A stretch of 44,359 nt of DNA from Welwitschia mirabilis (GCA_051453625.1 JBOZIK010000001.1:116025985-116070343), one strand, 5' to 3'; numbered from the stretch's first letter, positions 1 to 9,856 are shown. The notes: generated by a model not told the origin, from the sequence alone. Numbers and translations are program-made.

Positions 1-300
1 TCAAAATTTTACAAGGGCCCACCTTCTTTTTCTTCATCTTGTTGTAGAGGCCCTCCTTAGTCTTAAAGGTGCTTTTTCACTCATCTCTTAGGTGAATTCA
101 AAGTTGGAAATACTACTTTTAAGTCAATATTTAAGAATATCTCTAAAACTTGTTGCATGTCCATCATATCATTGAGGTCGGGAATTAGAAATATATATTT
201 GATGGTAACTTTGTTGATAGCTTTTCTTTTAATACACATATGCTAACTTCCATTCTTCTTCAAAACCAAAAGGCCCAGACCTACATAGGGGTTCTTACTC
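1..300 (-). pseudogene. Ty3/gypsy reverse transcriptase fragment
   Basis: Minus-strand translation gives KKNGS, then HMCIKRKAINKVTIKY, then IPDLNDMMD and IDLKSS. These follow the order and spacing of the N-terminal fingers/palm of Ty3/gypsy RT, where families carry KKDGSWRMC...YRALNK...PIPRIDDLLD...IDLKSGYHQ. The enzyme would copy element RNA into DNA in cytoplasmic particles. Stops interrupt the frame, for example at the conserved Trp after KKNGS. The catalytic DD box would lie to the left, outside the window. The fragment continues the element whose protease and gag lie at higher coordinates. Confidence 0.8.
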
Positions 301-639
301 TCTTGGATGATGCCTTTCTTGAGTAGATCTTCTACCATTTCCTATAGTATCACATGCTCTACAAGACTCATGTAGTAATGGAGTAGGTTTGGAAGATTAG
401 CTCCTAGCATAAACCCAGCTTAATGTTAAATGTCTCTCATGGAAGGAAGATCATCGGGAATCTCTTTAGGCATGATGTTTTTGAATTCCATTAAAATGTC
501 TCGTAGATTTAATGAAATATCCACAAGCTATGATTCACTCCCTTTATCATCACAACAAATATCATTAGGGCATGTTTTACCTTAGTTGAGAAATCTTCTT
601 GAGAGCATAGCATGACCTTCTTTCCTAGTTATCTTCAGG

Positions 640-1190
640 CAATTTTCATTTGGAAACAAACATAGCATTAACTTTTGATTATCCTTAAAGAATGTGTAAA
701 CATTTTTTCTCCTAATACATATCATTCAAATTTAATTGTCAAGGGTATCCTAGTAGAACATGATAAGTATCAATTTCTACTATTTCATAAAGAAATATAT
801 CCTTGAATTTACCCATGAAAAAAGACACCTCATACTATTTGGTTACTTGAATCTTACTAATAGCTTTAATTTACCTAATCTTGTAGAACATTAGGTGCTT
901 TATTGGAATCAACTAAAGTTGTTTCATGATATCTCACAAGATAATGTACTCATTACTTCTACTATTGATAATTACATCGAAGACATCTTGTTGAATCTTG
1001 CGTTAAGTCTGAAAGATGTCATGCCTTTAAAAATCTTCACATATTTTTAGAGTATAAAGAACTATTCTTTTAATGACATAAGAGTATGCTTCTTCCTTGA
1101 ATTACTCATCATCTTTCAGAATAGCATCTAGTCCAATAATAGAAGCATCTTCCTCTAACTCATTGTTGTTCTTCTCTTTCCATTTCATAA
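640..1190 (-). pseudogene. Ty3/gypsy retropepsin (pro) remnant
   Basis: The minus strand reads DVFDVIINSRSNEYI, then an MKQL helix, YEVSFFMGKFKDIFLYEIVE, and IDTYHVLLGYP. This matches plant gypsy aspartic protease: VIIDSGSxEN at the active site and a late DxCHLLLGRPW motif. The DSG triad reads NSR here, so the catalytic Asp is lost. The Trp after LLGYP is a TGA stop. Upstream (about 1040-1190) an acidic linker with SYVIKRIVLY fits the region between zinc knuckle and protease. Retropepsin would cleave the Gag-Pol polyprotein; this copy cannot. Confidence 0.75.
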
Positions 1191-1299
1191 CATTGACGAA
1201 CTTTTAGGCTCTACATTGGTTTATTGTCATTAATAACACTTATTTCCATGAGTTCAAGTGTAAGGGTTGTTAATCGGCTTCCTGACTTTTGAGATGAGA

Positions 1300-2150
1300 T
1301 TTAAATACCAGAGTAAACTACTTTTTGTTTCTATCAATCCTAGGATTACTTTGGGACAACTTGTCTAGACATCAGTAATTGGTTTACTCCTTTGGAGTTG
1401 GTTATATGAGGAGTTGACAGGGCTTTAGCATGACAAAATCCTTTTTATTTTCCTTGTGAGCATTTTTTCTGCCTTTAACACCAACCTCATAGCTTCATCT
1501 AGTGTCCAGATGGTCTAGAGAGATACAGTATTCTAAATGTCAAAGCAGAGACTATTGTTGAATCTAGCAACTTATTGGGTATTAGGTTTTATCAGGTAAT
1601 TTTAAGAGATTAATCTCATGAATTCCTCACCATACTCAGTTATAGATTATGATAGCTAGTGACAATTCTAGTACTATGAATACAAGGTCTGCTCGTAATC
1701 AATGGGCAAGAAATGTGCAAACATCAATGGCCTTATCTTTGACTAAATTCAAACTAGGTGCTTCCTTTAGTGGTGTCAACTAGCTTGAACATTATCTAAT
1801 CAAGATAAAATAACACCCTTGAGTATGATACTTGTGTTTCCTTAGGGTTGTTTATCAATTTGAAATATTTTTGACTTCAGAAATTTAGTCAAGAAAATCT
1901 TCGATGTACAAAGATACAGAGAAGATGGGGATGTTTACCTAGATCTTTGGATAGTTGTTTCATAACCATGGTACTAAGATGACAACCAATGTTTCATCTT
2001 CATCAAAATCTTCAAGGTAGGCTTCTAAGGGGTGGTAGATCTACCTGTTCCTTAGAGTAAAGGTTCAGATTTGAGAGGGCCTCAAGAATCCATATGTTCT
2101 ATTTACTCTATTTTCACATTTGTTGCTACATTGTCTAGAGTAGATGGATG
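1300..2150 (-). pseudogene. Ty3/gypsy gag remnant
   Basis: The clearest part is at about 1470-1650 on the minus strand: SITEYGEEFMRLI, then VARFNNSLCFDI and WTLDEAMRLVLKAE after tolerating stops. This corresponds to the Retrotrans_gag core, where families have SVxEYxxEF..L..RxxGL...I......LxEAxxxAL. Gag forms the particle shell. No convincing zinc knuckle was found between this core and the protease. Several stops (TAA, TAG) interrupt the frame. Confidence 0.65.
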
Positions 2151-2198
2151 ATGGAAATCTTAGGATTTGCCATTAGTTACAATCCAAGGTATTACCTA

Positions 2199-2209
2199 CT
2201 TTGATATTA
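2199..2209 (-). promoter_or_regulatory. Primer-binding site of the minus-strand gypsy element (decayed)
   Basis: The minus strand reads TAATATCAAAG just inside the LTR end. The plant initiator-Met tRNA site is TGGTATCAGAG, so the three differences are all G to A. The position between the LTR (TATA at 2369-2376) and gag is right for a PBS. Confidence 0.5.
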
Positions 2210-2211
2210 AA

Positions 2212-2582
2212 TGGAGTAGAATAGCAGAATAATTCATTCATAACATGCACTGAGAACTAGATTACTATAAAAGCAAATAACTAAAACTAGAACAACACAT
2301 GAAGGCATAGAGAGAATAGTAGTGATTATTAAAATCCTGGATGCCCTTAAAATAGTCTATATGACACTTATTTATAGGACATAAGTTTTTTCAACAGAAA
2401 TCCCTAAACAATGTAGAACTAAAGGAAAAAAAGGCAAAATAACAATATATGCTAAATAGCAAAAATTAAAAATATGGAAGTAACATCATTCCACATCATA
2501 TGACCTTTGTATTTGTTATTAAATGAAGGTTGGAAAGATGTTGAAGATCCATTATTTCTTGATGGATATTGTTGGTTGCCTC
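2212..2582 (-). repeat. 5' LTR of the minus-strand gypsy element (partial)
   Basis: The stretch lies just upstream (minus sense) of the decayed PBS and contains a clear plant TATA box, CCTATAAATAAG, at 2367-2378 on the minus strand, followed by about 155 nt before the PBS. That is the expected layout of R-U5. The outer end is lost in the N gap, so the length is unknown, and no partner LTR lies in the window. Confidence 0.5.
2369..2376 (-). promoter_or_regulatory. TATA box of the minus-strand gypsy LTR
   Basis: TATAAATA on the minus strand, inside the presumed LTR and about 160 nt upstream of the PBS. Transcription would start near 2340 and read leftwards into gag. Confidence 0.45.
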
Positions 2583-3358
2583 NNNNNNNNNNNNNNNNNN
2601 NNNNNNNNNNNNNNNNNNNNNNNNNNNNNNNNNNNNNNNNNNNNNNNNNNNNNNNNNNNNNNNNNNNNNNNNNNNNNNNNNNNNNNNNNNNNNNNNNNNN
2701 NNNNNNNNNNNNNNNNNNNNNNNNNNNNNNNNNNNNNNNNNNNNNNNNNNNNNNNNNNNNNNNNNNNNNNNNNNNNNNNNNNNNNNNNNNNNNNNNNNNN
2801 NNNNNNNNNNNNNNNNNNNNNNNNNNNNNNNNNNNNNNNNNNNNNNNNNNNNNNNNNNNNNNNNNNNNNNNNNNNNNNNNNNNNNNNNNNNNNNNNNNNN
2901 NNNNNNNNNNNNNNNNNNNNNNNNNNNNNNNNNNNNNNNNNNNNNNNNNNNNNNNNNNNNNNNNNNNNNNNNNNNNNNNNNNNNNNNNNNNNNNNNNNNN
3001 NNNNNNNNNNNNNNNNNNNNNNNNNNNNNNNNNNNNNNNNNNNNNNNNNNNNNNNNNNNNNNNNNNNNNNNNNNNNNNNNNNNNNNNNNNNNNNNNNNNN
3101 NNNNNNNNNNNNNNNNNNNNNNNNNNNNNNNNNNNNNNNNNNNNNNNNNNNNNNNNNNNNNNNNNNNNNNNNNNNNNNNNNNNNNNNNNNNNNNNNNNNN
3201 NNNNNNNNNNNNNNNNNNNNNNNNNNNNNNNNNNNNNNNNNNNNNNNNNNNNNNNNNNNNNNNNNNNNNNNNNNNNNNNNNNNNNNNNNNNNNNNNNNNN
3301 NNNNNNNNNNNNNNNNNNNNNNNNNNNNNNNNNNNNNNNNNNNNNNNNNNNNNNNNNN
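2583..3358. other. Assembly gap (776 N)
   Basis: Unsequenced. It separates the LTR of the gypsy element on the left from an Athila-like gag remnant on the right. The flanks show no obvious overlap. Apparent open frames across it are artefacts. Confidence 0.95.
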
Positions 3359-3541
3359 AATTTTTGGTTAATTTTGACTTCTTTCTACAAGGTCTTATAA
3401 TAAGTTTTAAGCATTGTTTAAAGTTAAATTAAGTAAATCTCCATCACATGAAAAATCTACCATTTGTTTAGTTTAACTATTCAATCTACTATAGAAGTGA
3501 TTAATGAGTTCTTGTTTTTCAAACTCATTCACTGGATTGAA
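3359..3541 (-). pseudogene. Athila-like gag fragment
   Basis: Minus-strand translation gives NEFEKQELINHFYSRLNS, a stop, TKQMVDFSCDGDLLNLT and NNA-NLL-DLVERSQN. The family pattern in plant Athila/Tat gag is FYNGL...TRxxIDAxAGGxLxxKT..EAxxLxExxAxNNxQW, and the order and spacing agree over about 55 residues. Stops sit at three or more internal positions. The fragment ends at the N gap. It belongs to a different lineage from the gypsy element on its left. Confidence 0.6.
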
Positions 3542-3609
3542 TGACATGGTAATTAAGAATATTTCATATGTTGAGGAATAATCTTCATAAGGGTATTGTT
3601 GAAAATTTA

Positions 3610-3822
3610 TTACCTTTTTCTTCTTGTTCTTATATCTAAAGTTTTATTTTTTTTATTTTCTAAAGTAAGAATGAGTTTTTTAATATTGGCTATGTGTTGA
3701 AATAAGTATTTATTATGTTCTTCAGGAAAGATAGGATACGCATTTAAGCTTTTTAATTTTATGTCATCTCTAGGGGATAGTTGAAATCGGTTTTGAAGTT
3801 CCCTATTTTTGTTAGATAACAT
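3610..3822 (-). CDS. Hypothetical ORF upstream of the Athila-like gag fragment
   Basis: A 70-codon open frame on the minus strand beginning MLSNKNRELQ and ending in a basic tail (RTRRKR). An in-phase ATG further upstream near 3880 (MASNKY) is followed by a stop. It may be the N-terminal part of the same decayed gag, because it lies just upstream in the same orientation. I do not recognise it, and at this base composition a frame this long can occur by chance. Confidence 0.25.
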   Translation of the reverse strand: MLSNKNRELQNRFQLSPRDDIKLKSLNAYPIFPEEHNKYLFQHIANIKKLILTLENKKNKTLDIRTRRKR

Positions 3823-4505
3823 ATCCTTTAAATTTATATTAGAGGATCCTGATATTTTATGTCAATATTTATTAGATGCCATAGAGGTAAGAGTATTAGG
3901 ATGATTAGGGAAAAGAAAAGAACAGGATTTTTAGTAGAACTTAGTTGGTTTTCAAAAATTTTGAAAGACTTAGGACTATGTGAAAGAAATAGTAAAAGTA
4001 GAAATATCATCTTACTTAATTAAAGAATTAAATTTTTCTTTCTTACCTTATGTTCTTGAATTAATGTCCACTAAAACTTCTTTGATTACTTTATCAAGAA
4101 AATGTATTTCACAAGTGTATTTTCCTTTGCTATTATTTATCATTACCCTATAAGATTAATTTATGTTAAACAAACCTCTATACATTCAAGTAGCATCAAT
4201 CTTTGGTATTACTCAAAGGTGTAAGGAGTAGGATACACCAAACGAATGTTGTAATCACTTAGATTAAACAGAGCATAAACTATAGATTGATAAATTAAAA
4301 TATGAATCCTTAAAATTGCACTTGAAAGTAAAGAAAGGAAAGTTACAAGAAATAAAAATTATAATTTTCAAAAAAGGAAATTAAAGTATAGTCCAAATAG
4401 ATAATTAGATAATTACTTATAGACCAAAATGTAAAATTGAAAGTAGATCCAAGAAGAAAAAATACAATACTACTCAAACAAACAAATTGAAATGAATTCA
4501 AAATA

Positions 4506-4893
4506 CTTACTTGAGTAATGATAATTTTTTTTCTTTTTTAATTAATAGCAATGTAATCAAAATGTTGTGATGCATATTTGTGCTTCTAATTTCAATATTC
4601 TAAATATCAAATTTAACTTGCAACTTTTGAAAACCTAATAATTTAATTANNNNNNNNNNNNNNNNNNNNNNNNNNNNNNNNNNNNNNNNNNNNNNNNNNN
4701 NNNNNNNNNNNNNNNNNNNNNNNNNNNNNNNNNNNNNNNNNNNNNNNNNCTTACTTAAGTAATGATAATTTTTTTTCTTTTTTAATTAATAGCAATGTCA
4801 TCAAAATGTTGTGATGCATATTTGTGCTTCTAATTCCAATATTATAAATATCAAATTTAACTTGCAACTTTTGAAAACCTAATAATTCAATTA
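4506..4893. repeat. 144-bp direct duplication flanking a 100-N gap
   Basis: Bases 4506-4649 and 4750-4893 are the same length and differ at about five positions by eye, with no indels. They lie immediately either side of exactly 100 N (4650-4749), a conventional placeholder for a gap of unknown size. The likeliest reading is that two overlapping contigs (perhaps two haplotypes) were placed end to end instead of merged, and that only one copy is real. Confidence 0.85.
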
Positions 4894-5978
4894 CACATAA
4901 TACACATTTATACAATGGAATCAACCCAAATGTTGTACACTTAAAGAAGACTTCTAAAAGAGAATATGAAAAATTGCTTTCATAAAGACAAGAAAATGAT
5001 ATTTGGAATTTTTCTTTAAATGAAATAAAATTAAACAATGTAAGATGAAGATGGAATGCTATGAAATAAAATGAAATGAAATGAATCCAATTCTAATGGA
5101 ATGAATTAATTAAATTTCCAATCTACTCTTACTTAGATTGGTCCTTATAACCTATTTCAATTACAAATTCATATCACTTAGATTGCAATGAAGATAAACT
5201 ATAATGAAGAGCAATAAAACATTTTAAAATATTTTAGTTAAATTAATACTTTTATTAATGAAATTGAATTATATCCACTTATGCCAATAACCCCTCACTG
5301 GAAGATTCTCTACCTAACACTAAGGTGGGCTTTCTTACAAGTAGGATGGACTTCCTTACCTCGAACAATCTCTAATTATTATAAGAATCTAGATAACAAA
5401 GGATGATTTTGAATAGGATTTTAAAGGATCTATTTATAAGTTAGGATAGGTCGATAAGAGGTGTGAAACAAAGAGGTACAAGTTAGATCCATCATTTCAT
5501 AATAATTTAATTAAGTTTACAAATAATTTTGACCATTGTCCATTGTGTTGTCTCCATGACATAGAGGATGACACCCCATCTACCAAATAATGCTTAGCAC
5601 ATTTCAAAACGCTTACCATCATCTTGATTGTCATTCCCATGATAAAGAAAATGATCATTATCATCCCCTCTATCATCCTGACAACATGGAGGATGATCAT
5701 AATATATTCATCTAATTGTTTTATTTCATCATCTTTTAAAAATGTCTTCTTATGGGAAAAATTATTGCATCTTTTGACTTGTATGGAAGCTTTATCTAAT
5801 TTACATAAATCCTTAAAAAAAATTATCAATAGGCCCTAAAAATATACTCCACAAGTGTACTAAATAGGTCAAGTTGGCATCACAACAATACCTATGAAGC
5901 TTAGAATAAATGCACTATGTATAATGACTCTAAAATATTTTCCTTGAAACTATCATCTATTACAGTAATTTTGTTATT
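4894..5978. other. Gene-free AT-rich DNA
   Basis: No protein similarity could be read in either strand. A minus-strand TATA box with a downstream splice-donor sequence at 5360-5438 is listed separately. Open frames here (for example 5497-5829 minus) are low-complexity and probably chance. Confidence 0.5.
5360..5438 (-). promoter_or_regulatory. TATA box plus splice-donor module, minus strand
   Basis: The minus strand has TATAAATA at 5438-5431 and, about 70 nt downstream, GAG|GTAAGG (boundary 5360/5359), a near-consensus plant 5' splice site. The same arrangement starts the antisense gene at 9695-9632. It could be the promoter and leader exon of a related decayed gene or of an LTR leader. No following coding exon could be recognised, so the call is tentative. 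Confidence 0.3.
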
Positions 5979-6477
5979 TGTTAAATAATCATTTAAGGGG
6001 CATGATCTTTGTATAATAACTATCTTTGAAAGGTCACATCATGTCATTATGATCAAATGTGATGATTTAAAAGGAAAAGAACACACATGTGATTTTCACA
6101 GCGCATACTTAGTCCTCAACAAGCTAGATTAACCCCTTAATCATTTCATAGACTGACCCTTAAAGGTAATATAATCTAGTTGAACTATTGTACCAAAGAT
6201 CTTTTATTTTACATGATAGAATCTCAAGCCTCTTTTTGGAATGTTCACTTATTTCAATAAAGATTTAATTATTCTTCACTTGTTATTATTTTTAGACAAT
6301 ATTCCCATTTACTCTTAAAATTATTTTATTTTAATATTTTATAAAAGAAATCAAGTATGTCACAATTGNNNNNNNNNNNNNNNNNNNNNNNNNNNNNNNN
6401 NNNNNNNNNNNNNNNNNNNNNNNNNNNNNNNNNNNNNNNNNNNNNNNNNNNNNNNNNNNNNNNNNNNNTATGTCACA
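5979..6477 (+). repeat. 5' LTR of the composite gypsy element
   Basis: The segment from about 5979 aligns along its length with 15669-16116. Shared stretches include AAAGGTCACATCAT, ACCAAAGATCTT and TTTCAATAAAGA. By eye roughly seven bases in ten agree, so the pair is old. It starts with TG and ends ...TATGTCACA directly before a primer-binding site. An AATAAA polyadenylation signal lies at 6256-6261. A 100-N gap (6369-6468) sits near the right end, but its flanks overlap by 13 bp, so the real LTR is about 386 bp. Confidence 0.75.
6256..6261 (+). promoter_or_regulatory. AATAAA polyadenylation signal in the 5' LTR
   Basis: AATAAA within TTTCAATAAAGA; the identical context recurs in the 3' LTR at 16003-16008. 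Confidence 0.4.
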
Positions 6478-6481
6478 ATTG
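6356..6481. repeat. 13-bp duplication around a 100-N gap in the LTR end
   Basis: TATGTCACAATTG occurs at 6356-6368 and again at 6469-6481 with exactly 100 N between. Removing one copy and the N run gives a seamless LTR end followed by the PBS, so the gap is probably not real. Confidence 0.75.
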
Positions 6482-6490
6482 GTATTAGAG
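6480..6490 (+). promoter_or_regulatory. Primer-binding site (initiator-Met tRNA type)
   Basis: TGGTATTAGAG three bases after the LTR end differs from the plant initiator-Met PBS TGGTATCAGAG by one C to T change. Position and spacing are as in Ty3/gypsy elements. It identifies 5979-6477 as a 5' LTR. Confidence 0.7.
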
Positions 6491-6631
6491 AAAATCGATC
6501 AATAAAAATATGAATCGTTTAAAAAAAAATCATTTCATTAAAAAGAAAAGTTAACAACCAAGTCTTATGGAAAATAAAGAACTATAGGAAATTAATAATA
6601 AAAACGACAATAAGAAAATAGTTATAGACCA

Positions 6632-9600
6632 TCATGGTTTAGAACTAAAAGTGGAAAAAGCCAAAGCAGCCCTTCACCCATCCTTTTGAGAATACCAAGG
6701 CCTAGGTAAATGATTAAGTGGATTAAGAAGAGTTTTACCTTCCTCATCCTCATCTAATAAGTAATCCAAGTTAACTAAATTACTATAGTAATGATTTAAT
6801 AAATTAGCAACATAGTTTAGAGAATTCATGAGATTCTCCTTAGACACTTGATAATAATGGTATAAGGTGTAAATATCTTTCTTTGCAATGATTAATCATG
6901 TGAAAGAACTATTAAGAACCCACTCCAAGTGTACAATGTGGGTGTCCTTCTATGTCAACATGGATAGGATAGCCTCTATCTAAGATTGCTTACTTTAAAG
7001 AGACTAGTTTTTTAAGTGTGTAAAATTTGGCTCTGCCTCTAACAAGTCTCATAAGGAAGAAAAAAAAAAATTAAAGAACCATATCAAATTATAATAGACA
7101 AAATATCAATACATTATCTATACATACCTTTAACATTTAAAGGGAAACCTTCAAATACCATATATAGTGTTTCCTCCAACTTATTAATGATGAGCTTAAA
7201 GTTCCAACAGATAGGATCTTATAAAGGATTGACTGCATGATACACTAAACACCCCCTAGAGTAAGTAATATAAAAGTCCTTCTTAAAATTATACTCTTAT
7301 CACTTAAAAAGACCAAAAGCATTGTCACAATAAGAGTGCTTAATATCCTACTAAATAATAAGATTTTTTAGCCATATGATTTAATTGATCTAGGCTAGAG
7401 AAGCCTTGATCTTTAGCATCAAGTCTACAACAGCCACAAGGAGAGTCATATCTATATTTGGAGAAGCCAAAGGAATTGAGACTGTGGGTGGTAAAGGAGG
7501 AGGATAGGGTGTGATAAATAAAATAGAAGGCTGCATTCTGAGATCCATAGAAAAGTTTTTTAGGCCCAAAGATGGTGTAGTGAAAAAATCAATAACTTAT
7601 GTAAAGCAGTTAACATTGATTACCCCATGAGGGTAATCCTCTTTTAACTCAAATAAGGAAGAAATCAATATTTTAGATAAAGAGGGCAATCTAAAAGAAC
7701 TACCTGCTTTGACCTTTTAATAAATATTCTTATATTTGTTTGCACTCATTTTTTTCTTCTATTAAAGTGAAGAAGAAAACAAAAGGTGGGTTTCGTCCTA
7801 TAAAAATTATAAAATATAACATTATCAACTTTAGATATAATATTGAATAAGAAACAAGAAAACTAAGAAAATCATACCTTTACCTGACGCTTATACCTAT
7901 AGGGGATAATCAATGAAGAACATTCTTCCTCCTCCTTTACATCATGAAAAGTTATAATAGGAGTAGGATTATGTAACAGAAGGAGCTTACCCTTTCCTTA
8001 AGAGAATAAAGTATTAAAAGAAATCTCTTCATGCACTTTTCATCTATAGAGTTAGAAAATAAAATAATAATAACCAAGCAATATCAAGAATATTTTTAAA
8101 AATAAAAGAACCNNNNNNNNNNNNNNNNNNNNNNNNNNNNNNNNNNNNNNNNNNNNNNNNNNNNNNNNNNNNNNNNNNNNNNNNNNNNNNNNNNNNNNNN
8201 NNNNNNNNNNNNNNNNNNNNNNNNNNNNNNNNNNNNNNNNNNNNNNNNNNNNNNNNNNNNNNNNNNNNNNNNNNNNNNNNNNNNNNNNNNNNNNNNNNNN
8301 NNNNNNNNNNNNNNNNNNNNNNNNNNNNNNNNNNNNNNNNNNNNNNNNNNNNNNNNNNNNNNNNNNNNNNNNNNNNNNNNNNNNNNNNNNNNNNNNNNNN
8401 NNNNNNNNNNNNNNNNNNNNNNNNNNNNNNNNNNNNNNNNNNNNNNNNNNNNNNNNNNNNNNNNNNNNNNNNNNNNNNNNNNNNNNNNNNNNNNNNNNNN
8501 NNNNNNNNNNNNNNNNNNNNNNNNNNNNNNNNNNNNNNNNNNNNNNNNNNNNNNNNNNNNNNNNNNNNNNNNNNNNNNNNNNNNNNNNNNNNNNNNNNNN
8601 NNAATATTTTTAAAAATAAAAGAACCAATTACCTTATTAGAATACCCTCCACATACCCAAAAAAATAAGGGATACTTTCATCATTAAAAGAAAGGTACAA
8701 CCAATAAGGATCAATCCTACAGAGGGACTCTAAAGACAGCATAATGTGAGAGGGAAGATTAATTTATTTAATTTTTACAAAGTGATTGCCACCATGAAAA
8801 ACAAAATAGATAGAAAGAAGGATGCTTTCATAAATCAAATACCTAGAATCTGGTTTTTATTTATGTTAATTAATTGGGAAATCACTTCAGAATGAATGTT
8901 TTGACTTTAAAAAAAGAAAATTTTATAATCATAAGCTACAAATAAAATATAAATGGCATATTTACGGAGTTACAAGGAATAGAAATAAAGGAATCCCTTA
9001 CCTCTAATAAGAAGTCTTAAAGCCGCATAATAAAGAATCAAAATTACATTTATAAGGATAACATGATAGCCCTAATGATGGATTTAGTAACTAACAAAAT
9101 CAAAAAAGCTAGTCTAGAGAAAATTTAATGCTTGCAATTCATAAGTCAAAAATCAAACTACATTAAGAAGGCCAAATGAAATGCTAAAAATACCCTTTAT
9201 GGCTTGATGAGTTACAGAAATCAAACCATACTAGGGATGCTAGAATATATGACTAGCAAAGTCATAAGAATCATAGATAGAATATAAGATCAGAAAGAAT
9301 TTAGACAAATAAAGGTTAAAATGTGAAAAGAAAAAGGAGTTTAAAATTATTACAATTAAGAATCCATTTAAATTTAGGGTTAGTTAATAATTTATACATC
9401 TTCTTATTAGCAAATATAAGGTTATAATTTAAATCATCTAATGTGAGGGAAAAAAACTTCGAAACCATACCTCTAAGTAGTGTAAAAGTAACCTTAGAAA
9501 GAAAATGTGAGAAAATTAAAAAATTTGGAAAAAATAAATCTCATTAAAGTAAAAGATTAGAAATTTAAAAAGATTATAATATGGACAAAAGGTAATTTTA

Positions 9601-9660
9601 AAAGATAAGAATAAAAAGTGAAAGGGACTTACCTCCTTCCGTAGGATGAAAATGTGAAAA
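6632..9660 (-). pseudogene. Antisense seven-exon gene inside the gypsy element, unknown protein
   Basis: Minus-strand exons bounded by GT-AG sites: leader ~9660-9633; 9472-9354 (ATG at 9468, MVSKFFSLTLDDLNYN); ~9090-9002; 8849-8633; 8043-7884; 7758-7128; 7047-6632 (TGA at 6634-6632). Phase agrees across the last three introns: ...GILI+AG|A, KRQ|KKKM, NVK+G|AC. It also agrees at 9002/8849 (IR+G|AT, then SRYLIYES). Introns are 160, 263, 152, 75 (after collapsing the 490-N gap), 125 and 80 nt. Exon 6 has a proline-rich stretch (ITPYPPPLPPTVSIP); exon 7 has an acidic patch (LLDEDEEGK). The product would be about 540 residues, with no clear signal peptide or membrane span. About ten to fifteen in-frame stops, mainly TAG/TGA, and a possible frameshift in exon 3 mark it as dead. 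I do not recognise the family. It may be an element-borne antisense gene, as reported in some plant Ty3/gypsy elements, or a host gene caught by nested insertion. Confidence 0.7.
8089..8626. repeat. 24-bp direct repeat flanking a 490-N gap
   Basis: The same 24 bases occur at 8089-8112 and 8603-8626, immediately either side of the N run 8113-8602. Merging them leaves no missing sequence and gives a 75-nt GT-AG intron in the antisense gene. The gap therefore seems spurious. Confidence 0.8.
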
Positions 9661-9685
9661 ATATAAAAAAATGGACTTGTGACTC

Positions 9686-9695
9686 CTATTTATAG
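9686..9695 (-). promoter_or_regulatory. TATA box of the antisense gene
   Basis: The minus strand reads CTATAAATAG, an excellent plant TATA box. A start about 30 nt downstream (near 9658) would give a short leader exon ending at a strong splice donor GGAG|GTAAGT (9633/9632), and the first ATG-bearing exon begins at 9472. A minisatellite starts about 160 bp upstream of the box. Confidence 0.6.
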
Positions 9696-9856
9696 GGAAA
9701 AAATAAAAATAGTTTATAATTATTAACATGATAATAGAAAAATCAGCAATGTAATAGTTGATTAGGTCTTGATGGAACCAATGATGTGATCAGAAGATAG
9801 GCAGTTATGTTAACAAATAAAAAGAGAAAAAAATAAACTATAATCATATGTAAATG

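Larger units (their letters stand above)
1..2582 (-). mobile_element. Ty3/gypsy LTR retrotransposon, decayed, minus strand
   Basis: Read on the minus strand from right to left, the segment holds an LTR with a TATA box, a primer-binding site, gag, retropepsin and the start of reverse transcriptase, which runs off the left window edge. This is the standard Ty3/gypsy order (LTR-PBS-gag-pro-RT). Every coding part is broken by stops and frameshifts. The upstream LTR end is hidden in the N gap at 2583-3358. The protease and RT pieces resemble plant Ty3/gypsy chromovirus-type elements more than Tat/Athila; the lineage call is inference. Confidence 0.8.

Noticed and set aside
2507-3432. Three overlapping open frames of about 290 codons
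   Set aside because: Almost entirely N; real sequence contributes only short ends.
4751-5038. 95-codon minus-strand frame
   Set aside because: Its end lies in the duplicated contig end; composition is Phe/Leu/Ile-rich and no family fits, so probably chance.
5497-5839. Overlapping minus and plus frames (110 and 71 codons)
   Set aside because: Low-complexity Met/Ile runs from GATGATCAT-type repeats; complementary frames of similar length suggest chance.
8044-8628. 194-codon minus-strand frame
   Set aside because: Mostly N; the real ends are intron sequence of the antisense gene on either side of a spurious gap.
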